A stretch of 64,000 nt of DNA, from assembly GCF_001612785.1 (NCBI RefSeq), contig NZ_BDBC01000002.1:1-64000 (forward strand). Reading direction: 5' to 3'. This DNA is from Nocardia beijingensis NBRC 16342. Lineage in GTDB: Bacteria > Actinomycetota > Actinomycetes > Mycobacteriales > Mycobacteriaceae. Made by a program: the position numbers and the translations under genes. The notes below the pieces were generated by a model, which was given only the letters and a program-made list of their open reading frames with translations, did not search any database and was not told where the DNA came from. Positions 24,563 through 33,434 of this stretch are shown in pieces. Position 1 is the first letter of the stretch. Each line of letters opens with the position of its first letter.

Positions 24563-25345
24563 GTGCCACTCGAAATCGATCTGTCCGGCCGCGTCGTTCT
24601 GGTGACGGGCGGTGTGCGCGGTGTCGGCGCCGGCGTGAGCAAGGCGTTCCTGGCCGCCGGCGCGACCGTGGTGGCGTGCGCGCGGCGACCGGCCGACGCG
24701 CCCGTCGAAGCCGACGGCCGCGCGATCGACTACCTGCCGTGCGACGTGCGGGACGAGGACGCGGTGCGCGCACTGATCGACACGATCACCGAGCGCCACG
24801 GCCGCCTCGACCATCTGGTCAACAACGCCGGTGGCGCTCCCTTCGCACTCGCCGCCGACGCGAGCAGCAAGTTCCACACCAAGATCGTCGAGCTGAACCT
24901 GCTCGCCCCGCTGCTGCTGGCGCAGGCCGCCAACGCGGTGATGCAGCGGCAGGACGAGGGCGGCTCGATCGTCAACATCTCCAGCGTCAGCGGGCACCGT
25001 CCGTCGCCGGGCACCGCCGCCTACGGCGCGGCCAAGGCGGGCGTGGACAGTCTCACCGGCTCGCTCGCCGTCGAGTGGGCGCCGAAGGTGCGGGTGAACT
25101 CGCTGGTGGTGGGGCCGGTCGACACCGAGTTGAGCCGACTGCACTACGGCGATCAGGACGGCGTCGACGCGGTCGGCCGGACCATCCCGCTCGGTCGCAT
25201 GGCCCGCCCCGACGATGTCGGCCGCTGCGCCGTCTTCCTGGCCTCGCCGCTGGCCTCCTACGTCAGCGGCGCGACCCTGCTGGTGCACGGCGGCGGCGAA
25301 CGGCCCGCCTTCCTCGCCGCCTCCAACGCCGACCAGCAGTCCTGA
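24563..25345 (+). CDS. SDR-family oxidoreductase, Rv3549c-like
   Basis: 260 aa from GTG 24563, probably leaderless. It is a classical SDR: 'VVLVTGGVRGVGAGVSKAFL' cofactor loop, 'CDVRDEDAV', 'LVNNAGGAPF', catalytic Ser in 'VNISSVSGH' and 'YGAAKAG' (YxxxK). The C-terminus 'DDVGRCAVFLASPLASYVSG' is typical of the beta-ketoacyl reductase-like group. It is syntenic with Rv3549c in the KstR2 regulon and probably oxidises a hydroxyacyl-CoA produced during ring C/D breakdown; the precise step is not established. It is co-directional with the next SDR 28 bp later. Confidence 0.85.
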   Translation: MPLEIDLSGRVVLVTGGVRGVGAGVSKAFLAAGATVVACARRPADAPVEADGRAIDYLPCDVRDEDAVRALIDTITERHGRLDHLVNNAGGAPFALAADASSKFHTKIVELNLLAPLLLAQAANAVMQRQDEGGSIVNISSVSGHRPSPGTAAYGAAKAGVDSLTGSLAVEWAPKVRVNSLVVGPVDTELSRLHYGDQDGVDAVGRTIPLGRMARPDDVGRCAVFLASPLASYVSGATLLVHGGGERPAFLAASNADQQS

Positions 25346-25373
25346 ACAAGACCGGACACGAAGAAGGACATCT

Positions 25374-26285
25374 ATGGACACCGAGCAGATTTGCGCCGGG
25401 CGCGTCGTCATCGTCACCGGCGCCGGCCGGGGCATCGGCCGCGCGCACGCCCTCGCCTTCGCCGCGGCGGGCGCCAGCGTGGTGGTCAACGACATCGGTT
25501 CGACCCTCGACGGCGCGGCCACCGCGGAAACGCCCGCCGCGCAGGTGGTCGCCGAGATCGAGGCGCTGGGCGGCCGAGCGGTGGCCAACGGCGACGACGT
25601 CGCGGACTGGGAAGGCGCCCGCAGGCTCGTCAATCAGGCCGTCGACACCTTCGGCAAGCTGGACGTGCTGGTCAACAACGCCGGTTTCGTGCGCGATCGG
25701 ATGCTGGTCAACCTGGGCGAGGACGAGTGGGACGCGGTGATCCGCGTGCACTTGAAGGGCCACTTCGCCACCATGCGGCACGCGATCGAATACTGGCGTG
25801 CGGAGACCAAGGCGGGCCGTCCGGTCGACGGGCGGGTCATCAACACCAGCTCCGGCGCCGGTCTGCAGGGCAGCGTCGGGCAGAGCAATTACGGCGCGGC
25901 CAAGGCGGGTATCGCCGGCCTGACGCTGACCGCCGCCGCCGAGTTCGCCCGCTACGGCGTGACGGTGAACGCGATCGCCCCGTCCGCTCGCACCAGGATG
26001 ACCGAGACGGTGTTCGCGGACATGATGGCCGCGCCGGAGAGCGGCTTCGACGCGATGGCGCCGGAGAACGTGTCTCCGCTGGTCGTGTGGCTGGGCAGCG
26101 CGCAGTCGGGTGCGGTGACCGGGCGGGTGTTCGAGGTGGAGGGCGGCAAGGTGGCGCTGGCCGACGGATGGCGGCACGGTGTGCCCGTCGACCGCGGCGC
26201 CCGCTGGGATCCGGCCGAACTCGGGCCCGTCGTGGCCGATCTGATCGCGAAAGCGACTCCGCCGGAGCCGGTGTACGGGGCCTGA
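25374..26285 (+). CDS. SDR-family hydroxyacyl-CoA dehydrogenase, Rv3548c-like
   Basis: 303 aa from ATG 25374. It has 'IVTGAGRGIGRAHALAFAAAG' (dinucleotide loop), 'VVVNDIG' (NAD-type acidic end of beta2), 'LVNNAGFVRDRMLVNL', Ser in 'NTSSGAGLQG' and 'YGAAKAG'. The long C-terminus ('PLVVWLGSAQSGAVTGRVFEVEGG') places it with the MFE-2-like hydroxyacyl-CoA dehydrogenases, as is Hsd4B further right. It is syntenic with Rv3548c and ends the KstR2 segment. The following 135 bp contain no convincing signal. Confidence 0.85.
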   Translation: MDTEQICAGRVVIVTGAGRGIGRAHALAFAAAGASVVVNDIGSTLDGAATAETPAAQVVAEIEALGGRAVANGDDVADWEGARRLVNQAVDTFGKLDVLVNNAGFVRDRMLVNLGEDEWDAVIRVHLKGHFATMRHAIEYWRAETKAGRPVDGRVINTSSGAGLQGSVGQSNYGAAKAGIAGLTLTAAAEFARYGVTVNAIAPSARTRMTETVFADMMAAPESGFDAMAPENVSPLVVWLGSAQSGAVTGRVFEVEGGKVALADGWRHGVPVDRGARWDPAELGPVVADLIAKATPPEPVYGA

Positions 26286-26420
26286 CCGGCCTCGACCCTT
26301 TCGGGGGCGCGTTCACGGATCGGGGTTTAGTATGAGCACCCGTCCGTTCGGGAAGTCCCGTGTGCGAGTGGCGACCGGGCACAGAACTGCGCTTCGACTG
26401 ATGAGGGGAAGGCTCGGCGC

Positions 26421-27794
26421 ATGGAGGTAGGTCGCGCATTCCGTGTGCTGGCGGCATCCGGCGCCCTCGCCTGCTCCGCGCTGCTCGGCAGCCCGGCCTC
26501 CGCCGACGTGCCACTTTCCTGCCCATCGTGCGTGGCGGATCCCGCTCCGCCGCCCTACGACAGCGGCGATCCCTGGTTTCCCCTGACCGTGCCGGGTCAG
26601 CCGTCGGGGATCAGCGCGGTCCCGGCGCGGCCGACCACGGGGATAGGCTCGGCCACAGCGGGTGCGGCGGGAGCCGACGCAGCCGGTATCGGCGCCGGTT
26701 CGGCTGGATCAGGGATCGCGCTCGGCACCGGGTCGGCCGGTCTAGGTGTGGTGCTCGGCTCCGGTTCCGCCGGTCTCGCGCTCCCGCTGAGTGCTGGTTC
26801 TGCTGGTCTTGGGCTCGCCCTCGGTACTGGTTCTGCTGGTCTGGGGGTCGCGCTGGGTTCTGGTTCTGCTGGTCTGGGGGTCGCGCTGGGTTCTGGTTCT
26901 GCTGGTCTGGGGGTCGCGCTGGGTTCTGGTTCGGCTGGTCTGGCGGCCGCGCTGGGTTCTGGTTCGGCTGGTCTGGCGGCCGCGCTTGGTACTGGTTCGG
27001 CTGGTCTAGGTGCCGCGCTCGGTACTGGTTCCGCTGGTCTGGGGATTGTGCTCGGCACTGGTTCGGCCGGTCTGGGGATCGCGCTCGGTTCCGGTTCCGC
27101 TGCTGTGGGTTCTGCCGCGGTGGGCACAGGCTCAGCTGTCCTCGGGCTCGGTTCGGCTGCGGTGGGCACCGGTTCCGCCGTCTTGGGCGGCACCGGTTCA
27201 GCAGCGGTCGGGTCGGCGGGCGTGGGTTCGGCCGCAACCGGTTCGGCTGCGGTGGGGACCGGCTCCGCCGTCCTCGGTGGTACTGGTTCCGCAGCGCTCG
27301 GGTCGGCGGGTGTTGGTTCGGCCGCAACCGGTTCCGCCGCCGTGGGTTCGGCCGCAACCGGTTCGGCCGCCGTCGGGTCCGCGAGTCCGCTTCTGCTCCT
27401 GTTGATTCCGATTCCCCAAGCGACCGCTCCACCCGCCCCCGCGCTCCCGCCGATAACCGTGCCATCGGTGCCCGCTCGCGAAGCGCCCGGGAACACGTCG
27501 ATACCGATTGGCGCGCCGACGTTTCCACCGCTCGCCGCACCGATGCCCCACCTCGACGAGCCCGCGTCACCGCAGGCGCGCGGACCCGGTTCCCTTCCCA
27601 CGGTCCGTCCGGCGGCCGCCGCCGACGCTTTGCCCGCCCCGCGGCTGCTGCCGGTGATCGGCGGACTGATCGCGTTCGGCCTCGCGGGCGTGGTGTCCGG
27701 CGTGATCAGTTTCCAGAGCGCGGCTGCCACGCAGGCAAGGATCGACGCCGCCCGCGCCCAATTCTTCCCGAGGCCGGGAGGGGGCAGCCGATGA
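26421..27794 (+). CDS. Secreted, membrane-anchored GSAGL-repeat protein
   Basis: 457 aa from ATG 26421. Residues 1-29 look like a signal peptide (FRVLAASGALACSALLG, A-S-A cleavage). A short Pro-rich stretch with two Cys follows. Residues 93-224 are 12 tandem 11-residue units of consensus GSAGLGxALG(S/T). Residues 225-323 are shorter GSAAVG/GSAVLG/GSAAT units. Then comes a Pro-rich spacer and a C-terminal hydrophobic helix ('LPVIGGLIAFGLAGVVSGVI', about 415-434) with a short positively charged tail. It therefore looks like a surface or envelope-spanning low-complexity protein. Its stop overlaps the ATG of the ImmA/IrrE-like gene (ATGA). I know of no assigned function; the repeats also make alternative frames long and misleading. 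Confidence 0.8.
   Translation: MEVGRAFRVLAASGALACSALLGSPASADVPLSCPSCVADPAPPPYDSGDPWFPLTVPGQPSGISAVPARPTTGIGSATAGAAGADAAGIGAGSAGSGIALGTGSAGLGVVLGSGSAGLALPLSAGSAGLGLALGTGSAGLGVALGSGSAGLGVALGSGSAGLGVALGSGSAGLAAALGSGSAGLAAALGTGSAGLGAALGTGSAGLGIVLGTGSAGLGIALGSGSAAVGSAAVGTGSAVLGLGSAAVGTGSAVLGGTGSAAVGSAGVGSAATGSAAVGTGSAVLGGTGSAALGSAGVGSAATGSAAVGSAATGSAAVGSASPLLLLLIPIPQATAPPAPALPPITVPSVPAREAPGNTSIPIGAPTFPPLAAPMPHLDEPASPQARGPGSLPTVRPAAAADALPAPRLLPVIGGLIAFGLAGVVSGVISFQSAAATQARIDAARAQFFPRPGGGSR
26697..27389 (+). repeat. 33-bp coding tandem repeats (minisatellite) and shorter GSA repeats
   Basis: Twelve 33-bp units occupy 26697-27092; three consecutive copies at 26829-26861, 26862-26894 and 26895-26927 are identical. 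Shorter 15-24 bp units continue to 27389. Such arrays change copy number by slippage or recombination, and are assembly-sensitive. Confidence 0.85.
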
Positions 27795-28306
27795 GCGTGA
27801 GCCGGATACGCGACGACTTGCGGTCCTATCGCCGGGTCGCCGCCGCCGTCGACGCGGTGTGCGCGGTGGCGGCCGACTTCGACGCGACCACGCTGGACGA
27901 AGTGGTCGACGCGATCGCGGACGAGCGCCGCCGCGACATCGAGATCGCCAGCGCCAGGCTCGGTCCCGGCGTCTGCGGCCAGCGCAGGTTCTATCCCGAC
28001 CGCGACGTGATCGTGCTGGCGGAGACGCTACCGAGCCGCGAGCACACCCTCGCCCACGAACTCGGGCACATCGTGTTCGACCACGAAGGCGCACCCGCGC
28101 CGGAAGTGACCTTGGAGGCGAGCGACGACCTGATCGCCTACATGCTCAGCCAGCGCGCGCACCAGCGGATCGTCGACGACGGCGCGGACGAACTCGCCGA
28201 ATGGGAAGCCGAGACCTTCGCCGCCATGCTGATGACCAGACTGCGCGTGTTCAACAGCCGGGGCCCGGGCGTCTCGGTCCTTCGATTCGACGAGGCGCTC
28301 GGATGA
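27791..28306 (+). CDS. ImmA/IrrE-family metallopeptidase
   Basis: 171 aa from ATG 27791, coupled to the repeat protein (ATGA). The zinc motif HELGH is at residues 89-93 ('HTLAHELGHIVFDHEG') and a downstream 'EWEAETFAAMLM' (137-148) supplies the third ligand Glu, the usual ImmA/IrrE layout. ImmA/IrrE enzymes cleave HTH repressors to trigger a response. There is no transmembrane segment, so it is cytoplasmic. It is followed, again with ATGA overlap, by a membrane protein, and an XRE-type regulator lies just beyond in the opposite direction, which could be its target; this is inference from context. Confidence 0.85.
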   Translation: MSVSRIRDDLRSYRRVAAAVDAVCAVAADFDATTLDEVVDAIADERRRDIEIASARLGPGVCGQRRFYPDRDVIVLAETLPSREHTLAHELGHIVFDHEGAPAPEVTLEASDDLIAYMLSQRAHQRIVDDGADELAEWEAETFAAMLMTRLRVFNSRGPGVSVLRFDEALG

Positions 28307-29301
28307 TCCTCTGGGTGACGGCTCTGCTGGTCTGGATGGCGGCCGGCGCGCGGGTGGGACGCGTGCTGGTCAAGCCCGCGACCACCGCCCGCGTCGCCAT
28401 CGTCGTCGCGGTCGCCGCCGTCGCGCTCGCCGCGACCGTCGCGGTGCCCGAGATCGCGCTCGCCGTGGACCATCTCGTTCCCATGGGCCTGCACGCGGGC
28501 AGGCTGTCCGATGGCGTCACCACCGCGAGCTGGATCGCGTTCGCGACGGCCACCTCGGTGGTCGCAGCGGCGGCCTGGCCGGTGGTGTCGCGGCGGCATC
28601 TGCGGCGAATCGCCCTGGCGATCCACGGCGTCGGCCTGTGTGCGGTCGCGCTCACGCTGGCCTGGTCGTTCGCTCTCGGCTGGGCGGTGGTGGCCGTCGG
28701 GTGCGCGTTCGTCGTCGTCACCGGCTTGCGCAATCTGGACTGGACCGCGCTCGGCCGCGGCATCGCGCTGTATACGGCGGGCACGGCGGTGGTCGCGGTG
28801 CTGGCCGTGGACCGCGTTCGGCACACACCCCAGGTCGCGCCCGGCGATCCGGGCTGGGCCTGGCCCGCTCGGGCGGTCGCGAGCCTGCTCATCGCGCTGG
28901 GTGCGGTGTGGATCGTGGTGGAACTCTGGATGCGCGCGCGGCTGCTGCTGCGCCGGATCCGCCCGTTGCATCGGACCATGGTCGGTCGCTTTCCCGAGGT
29001 GGTCGCGCACGAACAGAGCGGATTCTCCACGCAGCTGAAGGCTTCCGACCAGGTGGCGCAGATCATCGACGCGCTGTATCTGCAGTCCGGTGGCGGTCTC
29101 GTGCTGGCGGAACTCGCTCCGCCGCCCGCATCGGTGGCGGACCGGGCCGACCGGGTGGCCCGGTGGGCGCGCGATCCGGTGCGGGCAGCCGCGGTGGACG
29201 CGCGGTGGATTGCTCCGCCGGAAGGCATTAGTCCGCGCGGCTGGGTGCGGGCCGTCGCGCGCGCCTATCGGACCACCGCGCCCGGGTCCGCTCGAAATTG
29301 A
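28303..29301 (+). CDS. Multi-pass membrane protein, MAB_1171c-like
   Basis: 332 aa from ATG 28303, overlapping the protease stop. About seven hydrophobic helices lie within residues 1-215 ('ILWVTALLVWMAAGARVG', 'VAIVVAVAAVALAATVAV', 'VCAVALTLAWSFALGWAVVAVG'-type segments). A cytoplasmic domain of about 110 residues follows ('MVGRFPEVVAHEQSGFST', 'DQVAQIIDALYLQSGGGLVLAELAPPP'). The helical number and C-terminal domain resemble the MAB_1171c/DUF6545 family, often adjacent to ImmA/IrrE and HTH genes in actinobacteria. A 'transporter' name is used for the family without proof. A sensor role upstream of the protease is a reasonable guess. Confidence 0.75.
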   Translation: MILWVTALLVWMAAGARVGRVLVKPATTARVAIVVAVAAVALAATVAVPEIALAVDHLVPMGLHAGRLSDGVTTASWIAFATATSVVAAAAWPVVSRRHLRRIALAIHGVGLCAVALTLAWSFALGWAVVAVGCAFVVVTGLRNLDWTALGRGIALYTAGTAVVAVLAVDRVRHTPQVAPGDPGWAWPARAVASLLIALGAVWIVVELWMRARLLLRRIRPLHRTMVGRFPEVVAHEQSGFSTQLKASDQVAQIIDALYLQSGGGLVLAELAPPPASVADRADRVARWARDPVRAAAVDARWIAPPEGISPRGWVRAVARAYRTTAPGSARN

Positions 29302-29541
29302 TCGACTTCGCGCGAATGCGATCAATCCGGCGCAATAGCCGATCGATCGGACTATTCGGACAGACCGGTTGGACCGGCAATCCTCTTCGGTCCGAACGAC
29401 CGTCGGCGAACCCCGCCGAAAGTGCATATGTAAGTACACGATCGGTGGCGCGACACTAACCCGCGCGCGGTCGCGCCCCAATTTCTCCGGGGACGACCGC
29501 GCGCCGGTTGTGTGCTTCGCCCGCTTACGCGCGCATAACAC

Positions 29542-29574
29542 AGCACAGTGCGACCCGGCGGGTCGCACTGTGCT
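29542..29574 (-). terminator. 15-bp perfect hairpin after the EspR-like gene
   Basis: AGCACAGTGCGACCC (29542-29556) pairs perfectly with 29560-29574 around a 3-base loop. It sits 15 bp past the stop of the leftward EspR-like gene and would also stop readthrough from the rightward operon. The rest of 29302-29589 shows no gene. Confidence 0.8.
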
Positions 29575-29589
29575 GCCGTGCAGGAGAAC

Positions 29590-30006
29590 CTATTCGGTTC
29601 CATCCGGAGGAATTTCGGGCAAGCCCTCGCTTGCCCGCAACTTCTCCGCCATGGAGGTGAGCAGGTTCTGTGATTCTTCGGACAAGTCGAACGCTCTACT
29701 CGACAGCCGTCGCAGTCCGTAGCCCTGCAGCTGGGACAGCAGCTCCAGATCGTGATCGATCTTGGCGGCATAGATGTCGTTGAAGAAGTAGTCCGGCTTG
29801 ACTTTGAAGAACTTCGCCAGGGCGGCCACCGTCTCATCGGACGGGTTCGTCCGCTGTCCCGACCGCAACTGCGACAGGTACGGTTTCGAGATCGGATGTC
29901 CGGAGGCCGTCAGCGCTGCCGCAACCTCCGCGTTGGTGTGCGGCTTACGCCCCGGGGGATGCACGGTTTCGAACAGCTTGTTCAGCCGCGCCGCGAAATC
30001 AGCCAT
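29590..30006 (-). CDS. EspR-like XRE-family DNA-binding regulator
   Basis: 138 aa from ATG 30006. The N-terminal 'FAARLNKLFETVHPPGRKPHTNAEVAAAL' followed by 'ISKPYLSQLRSGQRTNPS' and 'ALAKFFKVKPDYFFND' is very close in pattern to M. tuberculosis EspR (Rv3849), an atypical HTH protein that bridges DNA and controls the ESX-1-linked espACD operon. The C-terminal half ('LRRLSSRAFDLSEESQNLLTSMAEKLRASEG') matches the EspR dimerisation region. The upstream 100 bp are AT-rich. It faces the repeat protein/ImmA-like/membrane operon. It could regulate that operon, or be a second genome-wide EspR copy. Confidence 0.85.
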   Translation of the reverse strand: MADFAARLNKLFETVHPPGRKPHTNAEVAAALTASGHPISKPYLSQLRSGQRTNPSDETVAALAKFFKVKPDYFFNDIYAAKIDHDLELLSQLQGYGLRRLSSRAFDLSEESQNLLTSMAEKLRASEGLPEIPPDGTE

Positions 30007-30365
30007 TGTGAGCCGCCCAATTCCCTTCGCTGTACTAACAGTCGTTATCTCGGATACGTATCATTGATATTAGCGGCTCAGTAACTGAAAACCTACGCCT
30101 GATTCCGGATTTCCTTGAAGCTTCTAGGTCGGAAGGCGGCGAAGGTACTGGGACGGTCGCGTTTGCGGGTCACCCCAAGGCCTCTCGAGAAGCCGCGGTA
30201 CGAACCGGTTCTGGCCCGTCGCTGCGGTCTCGCCGCAAGGGGTCTTGATAGCCGCAAGATAGCTGACATCTCATGGACTCGGCGGTACATGGGTTTGTGT
30301 GGCGTACGACACGTTTGCGCCCGTATGGGATGAACGTTCAACCTACGCGCAGGAAATGGTTGAAG
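30007..30365. other. Intergenic region: EspR-like promoter and unassigned spacer
   Basis: The 359 bp between espR-like and fadA5 hold an AT-rich stretch at about 30030-30090 that is probably the leftward promoter of the EspR-like gene. The remainder (30110-30365) has open frames on both strands, but their composition (Arg-rich, no ribosome site) does not look coding. I see no other element. Confidence 0.5.
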
Positions 30366-31634
<1,269 letters not shown>

Positions 31635-31637
31635 TTA

Positions 31638-31651
31638 TAGAACGTGTTTCA
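31638..31651. promoter_or_regulatory. KstR box upstream of cyp125
   Basis: TAGAACGTGTTTCA fits TNNAACNNGTTNNA at every defined position and lies 21 bp upstream of the cyp125 start. With the fadA5-side box 67 bp away, the divergent promoters have one site each. Confidence 0.85.
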
Positions 31652-31672
31652 GTTTGTCGAAGGAGACATCTG

Positions 31673-32932
31673 GTGGTAGACACTCGGAATGCCCGGCCGA
31701 ATCTTCCGGACGGGTTCGACGTCACGGACCCGGACATCTACGCCGAGCGTGTTCCGGTCGAGGAGTTCGCCGAACTGCGCCGGACCGCGCCGATCTGGTG
31801 GAATCCGCAATCCCCCGACGTCAGCGGCTTCCACGACGACGGCTTCTGGGTGGTGAGCAAGCACGCCGACGTCAAAGAGGTCTCGCGGCGCAGCGACGTG
31901 TTCTCCAGCTACGAGAACACCGCCATCCCGCGGTTCAACGACGACATCGCCCGTGAGCAGATCGAGCTGCAGCGGATCGTCCTACTGAACATGGACGCGC
32001 CGGAGCACACCAAGCTGCGCAAGATCATCTCGCGCGGCTTCACCCCGCGCGCCATCAACGGCCTGCGTGCGGAGCTGTCGGCCCGCGCCGAATCCATCGT
32101 GAAGGCGGCAGCCGAGTCGGGCTCAGGGGACTTCGTCACGCAGGTCGCCTGCGAACTGCCCTTGCAGGCCATCGCCGAGCTGATCGGCGTCCCGCAGGAA
32201 GACCGGATGAAGGTCTTCGCCTGGTCCAACGACATGACCGGCTACGACGACCCGGAGAGCACCGCCGACCCGGTCGCGGCGTCGGCGGAGATCCTGGGCT
32301 ACGCCTACCAGATGGCGGCCGCGCGCAAGCAGTGCCCGGCCGACGACATCGTCACCACGCTGATCGAGGCCGACGTCGACGGGGACAAACTCACCGAGGA
32401 GGAGTTCGGCTTCTTCGTGATCATGCTGGCCGTCGCGGGCAACGAGACCACGCGCAACGCCATCTCGCACGGCATGATCGCGTTCCTGGAGAACCCGGAC
32501 CAGTGGGAGCTGTTCAAGAAGGAACGCCCCGCGACGGCCGCCGACGAGATCATCCGGTGGGCCACTCCGGTCACCTCATTCCAGCGCACCGCCCTGGAGG
32601 ACACCGAACTCGGCGGCGTGCAGATCAAGAAGGGCCAGCGGGTGGTCATGCTGTACCGCTCGGCCAACTTCGACGAAGAGGTCTTCGACCAGCCGGAGAA
32701 GTTCGACATCATGCGCAAGGACAATCCGCACCTGGCCTTCGGCGGCACCGGCGCGCACTTCTGCATCGGGGCGAACCTGGCCCGGTTGGAGATCGATCTG
32801 ATCTTCAACGCCATCGCCGACCACCTGCCCGACATCACCAAGGTCGCCGACCCCAAGCGGCTGCGTTCCGGCTGGCTCAACGGCATCAAGAACCTGCCGG
32901 TCGACTACAAGACCTGCCCGGTCGCGCACTGA
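31673..32932 (+). CDS. cyp125: Steroid C26-hydroxylase cytochrome P450 CYP125
   Basis: 419 aa from GTG 31673, with AAGGAGA 6 bases upstream. P450 landmarks: I-helix 'VAGNETTRNAISHGM', K-helix ExxR in 'ADEIIRWATPVTSFQRTAL', and the haem loop 'FGGTGAHFCIGANLAR' with the thiolate Cys364. The start 'NLPDGFDVTDPDIYAERVPVEEFAELR' and the end 'LRSGWLNGIKNLPVDYKTCPVAH' match mycobacterial CYP125 closely. CYP125 oxidises C26 of cholesterol or cholestenone to the carboxylic acid, opening side-chain beta-oxidation. In M. tuberculosis fadE28, fadE29, chsH2, chsH1 and ltp2 follow; here the next gene is convergent, so that module is missing. Confidence 0.94.
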   Translation: MVDTRNARPNLPDGFDVTDPDIYAERVPVEEFAELRRTAPIWWNPQSPDVSGFHDDGFWVVSKHADVKEVSRRSDVFSSYENTAIPRFNDDIAREQIELQRIVLLNMDAPEHTKLRKIISRGFTPRAINGLRAELSARAESIVKAAAESGSGDFVTQVACELPLQAIAELIGVPQEDRMKVFAWSNDMTGYDDPESTADPVAASAEILGYAYQMAAARKQCPADDIVTTLIEADVDGDKLTEEEFGFFVIMLAVAGNETTRNAISHGMIAFLENPDQWELFKKERPATAADEIIRWATPVTSFQRTALEDTELGGVQIKKGQRVVMLYRSANFDEEVFDQPEKFDIMRKDNPHLAFGGTGAHFCIGANLARLEIDLIFNAIADHLPDITKVADPKRLRSGWLNGIKNLPVDYKTCPVAH

Positions 32933-32942
32933 GACATGGAAA

Positions 32943-32970
32943 AGGCCCTCGCACTTCGGTGCGAGGGCCT
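32943..32970. terminator. Bidirectional terminator between cyp125 and the SnoaL-like gene
   Basis: AGGCCCTCGCAC (32943-32954) pairs with 32959-32970 around a stable TTCG tetraloop, between two convergent genes. Confidence 0.85.
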
Positions 32971-32986
32971 CTCCGTCGGTACCGGG

Positions 32987-33409
32987 TCAGTCGACCGGAC
33001 GCGCGGTCTTCATAGCGCGGTCGACCTCCCAGAACGCCCGCAGTGCGGCGATCTTGCCGTCCTCGTTCACCCGGTAGGTGAACACGCCGTCGGCGTCGAT
33101 CCGGTGCCCGCCGATGGTGCTGCGGATCGTGCCGGTGAAGGCGACCTCGTTGCCGCAGGCGAACGAGTCGCCGAACAGGAACTCGATCAGATCGGTCTTC
33201 GCGATCGCCTTGTCCCAGAACGCGGCGATGGCCTCCGTGCCGCGGTGGCCCTTGCCCTCCGGGTCGAAGCCCGACGGGCCGATGGGGTCCTCCACGATGC
33301 CGTCCTCGGCGAACAGCGCGACCCAGGCCTGCTTGTCCCGCGCTCGCACGGCGGCCTGTGAGGCCAAGCCAGCGGCCCGGGCGGGATGTTCGGTGGTGGT
33401 GGTGGTCAT
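32987..33409 (-). CDS. SnoaL/NTF2-like protein related to ketosteroid isomerase (Rv0760c-like)
   Basis: 140 aa from ATG 33409. The cone-shaped NTF2 fold is suggested by 'QAAVRARDKQAWVALFAEDGIVEDPIG' (residues about 17-43), 'GTEAIAAFWDKAIAK' and 'DADGVFTYRVNEDGKIAALRAFW'. The pattern is close to M. tuberculosis Rv0760c, a steroid-binding NTF2 protein, and to delta5-3-ketosteroid isomerases. It starts 25 bp after the stop... of no gene but upstream in transcription of the LLM gene's 3' end: it is last in the leftward DUF35-ltp4-ltp3-LLM cluster. It could isomerise a steroid double bond or bind an intermediate; catalytic activity is not proven. Confidence 0.75.
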   Translation of the reverse strand: MTTTTTEHPARAAGLASQAAVRARDKQAWVALFAEDGIVEDPIGPSGFDPEGKGHRGTEAIAAFWDKAIAKTDLIEFLFGDSFACGNEVAFTGTIRSTIGGHRIDADGVFTYRVNEDGKIAALRAFWEVDRAMKTARPVD

Positions 33410-33434
33410 ACGGCCTCCCTCGGCCAGCGGGTCG

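Noticed and set aside
26332..26430. 32-codon frame before the repeat protein
   Set aside because: It overlaps the repeat protein start, has no ribosome site, and the peptide is Arg-rich and featureless.
26829..26960. Evenly spaced identical 33-bp repeats that resemble a CRISPR array
   Set aside because: There are no unique spacers; the units are contiguous, in frame, and encode a peptide repeat in a secreted protein. No cas genes are nearby.
30115..30341. Short frames on both strands upstream of fadA5
   Set aside because: Both are Arg-rich, lack ribosome sites and show no protein pattern; the region is treated as intergenic.
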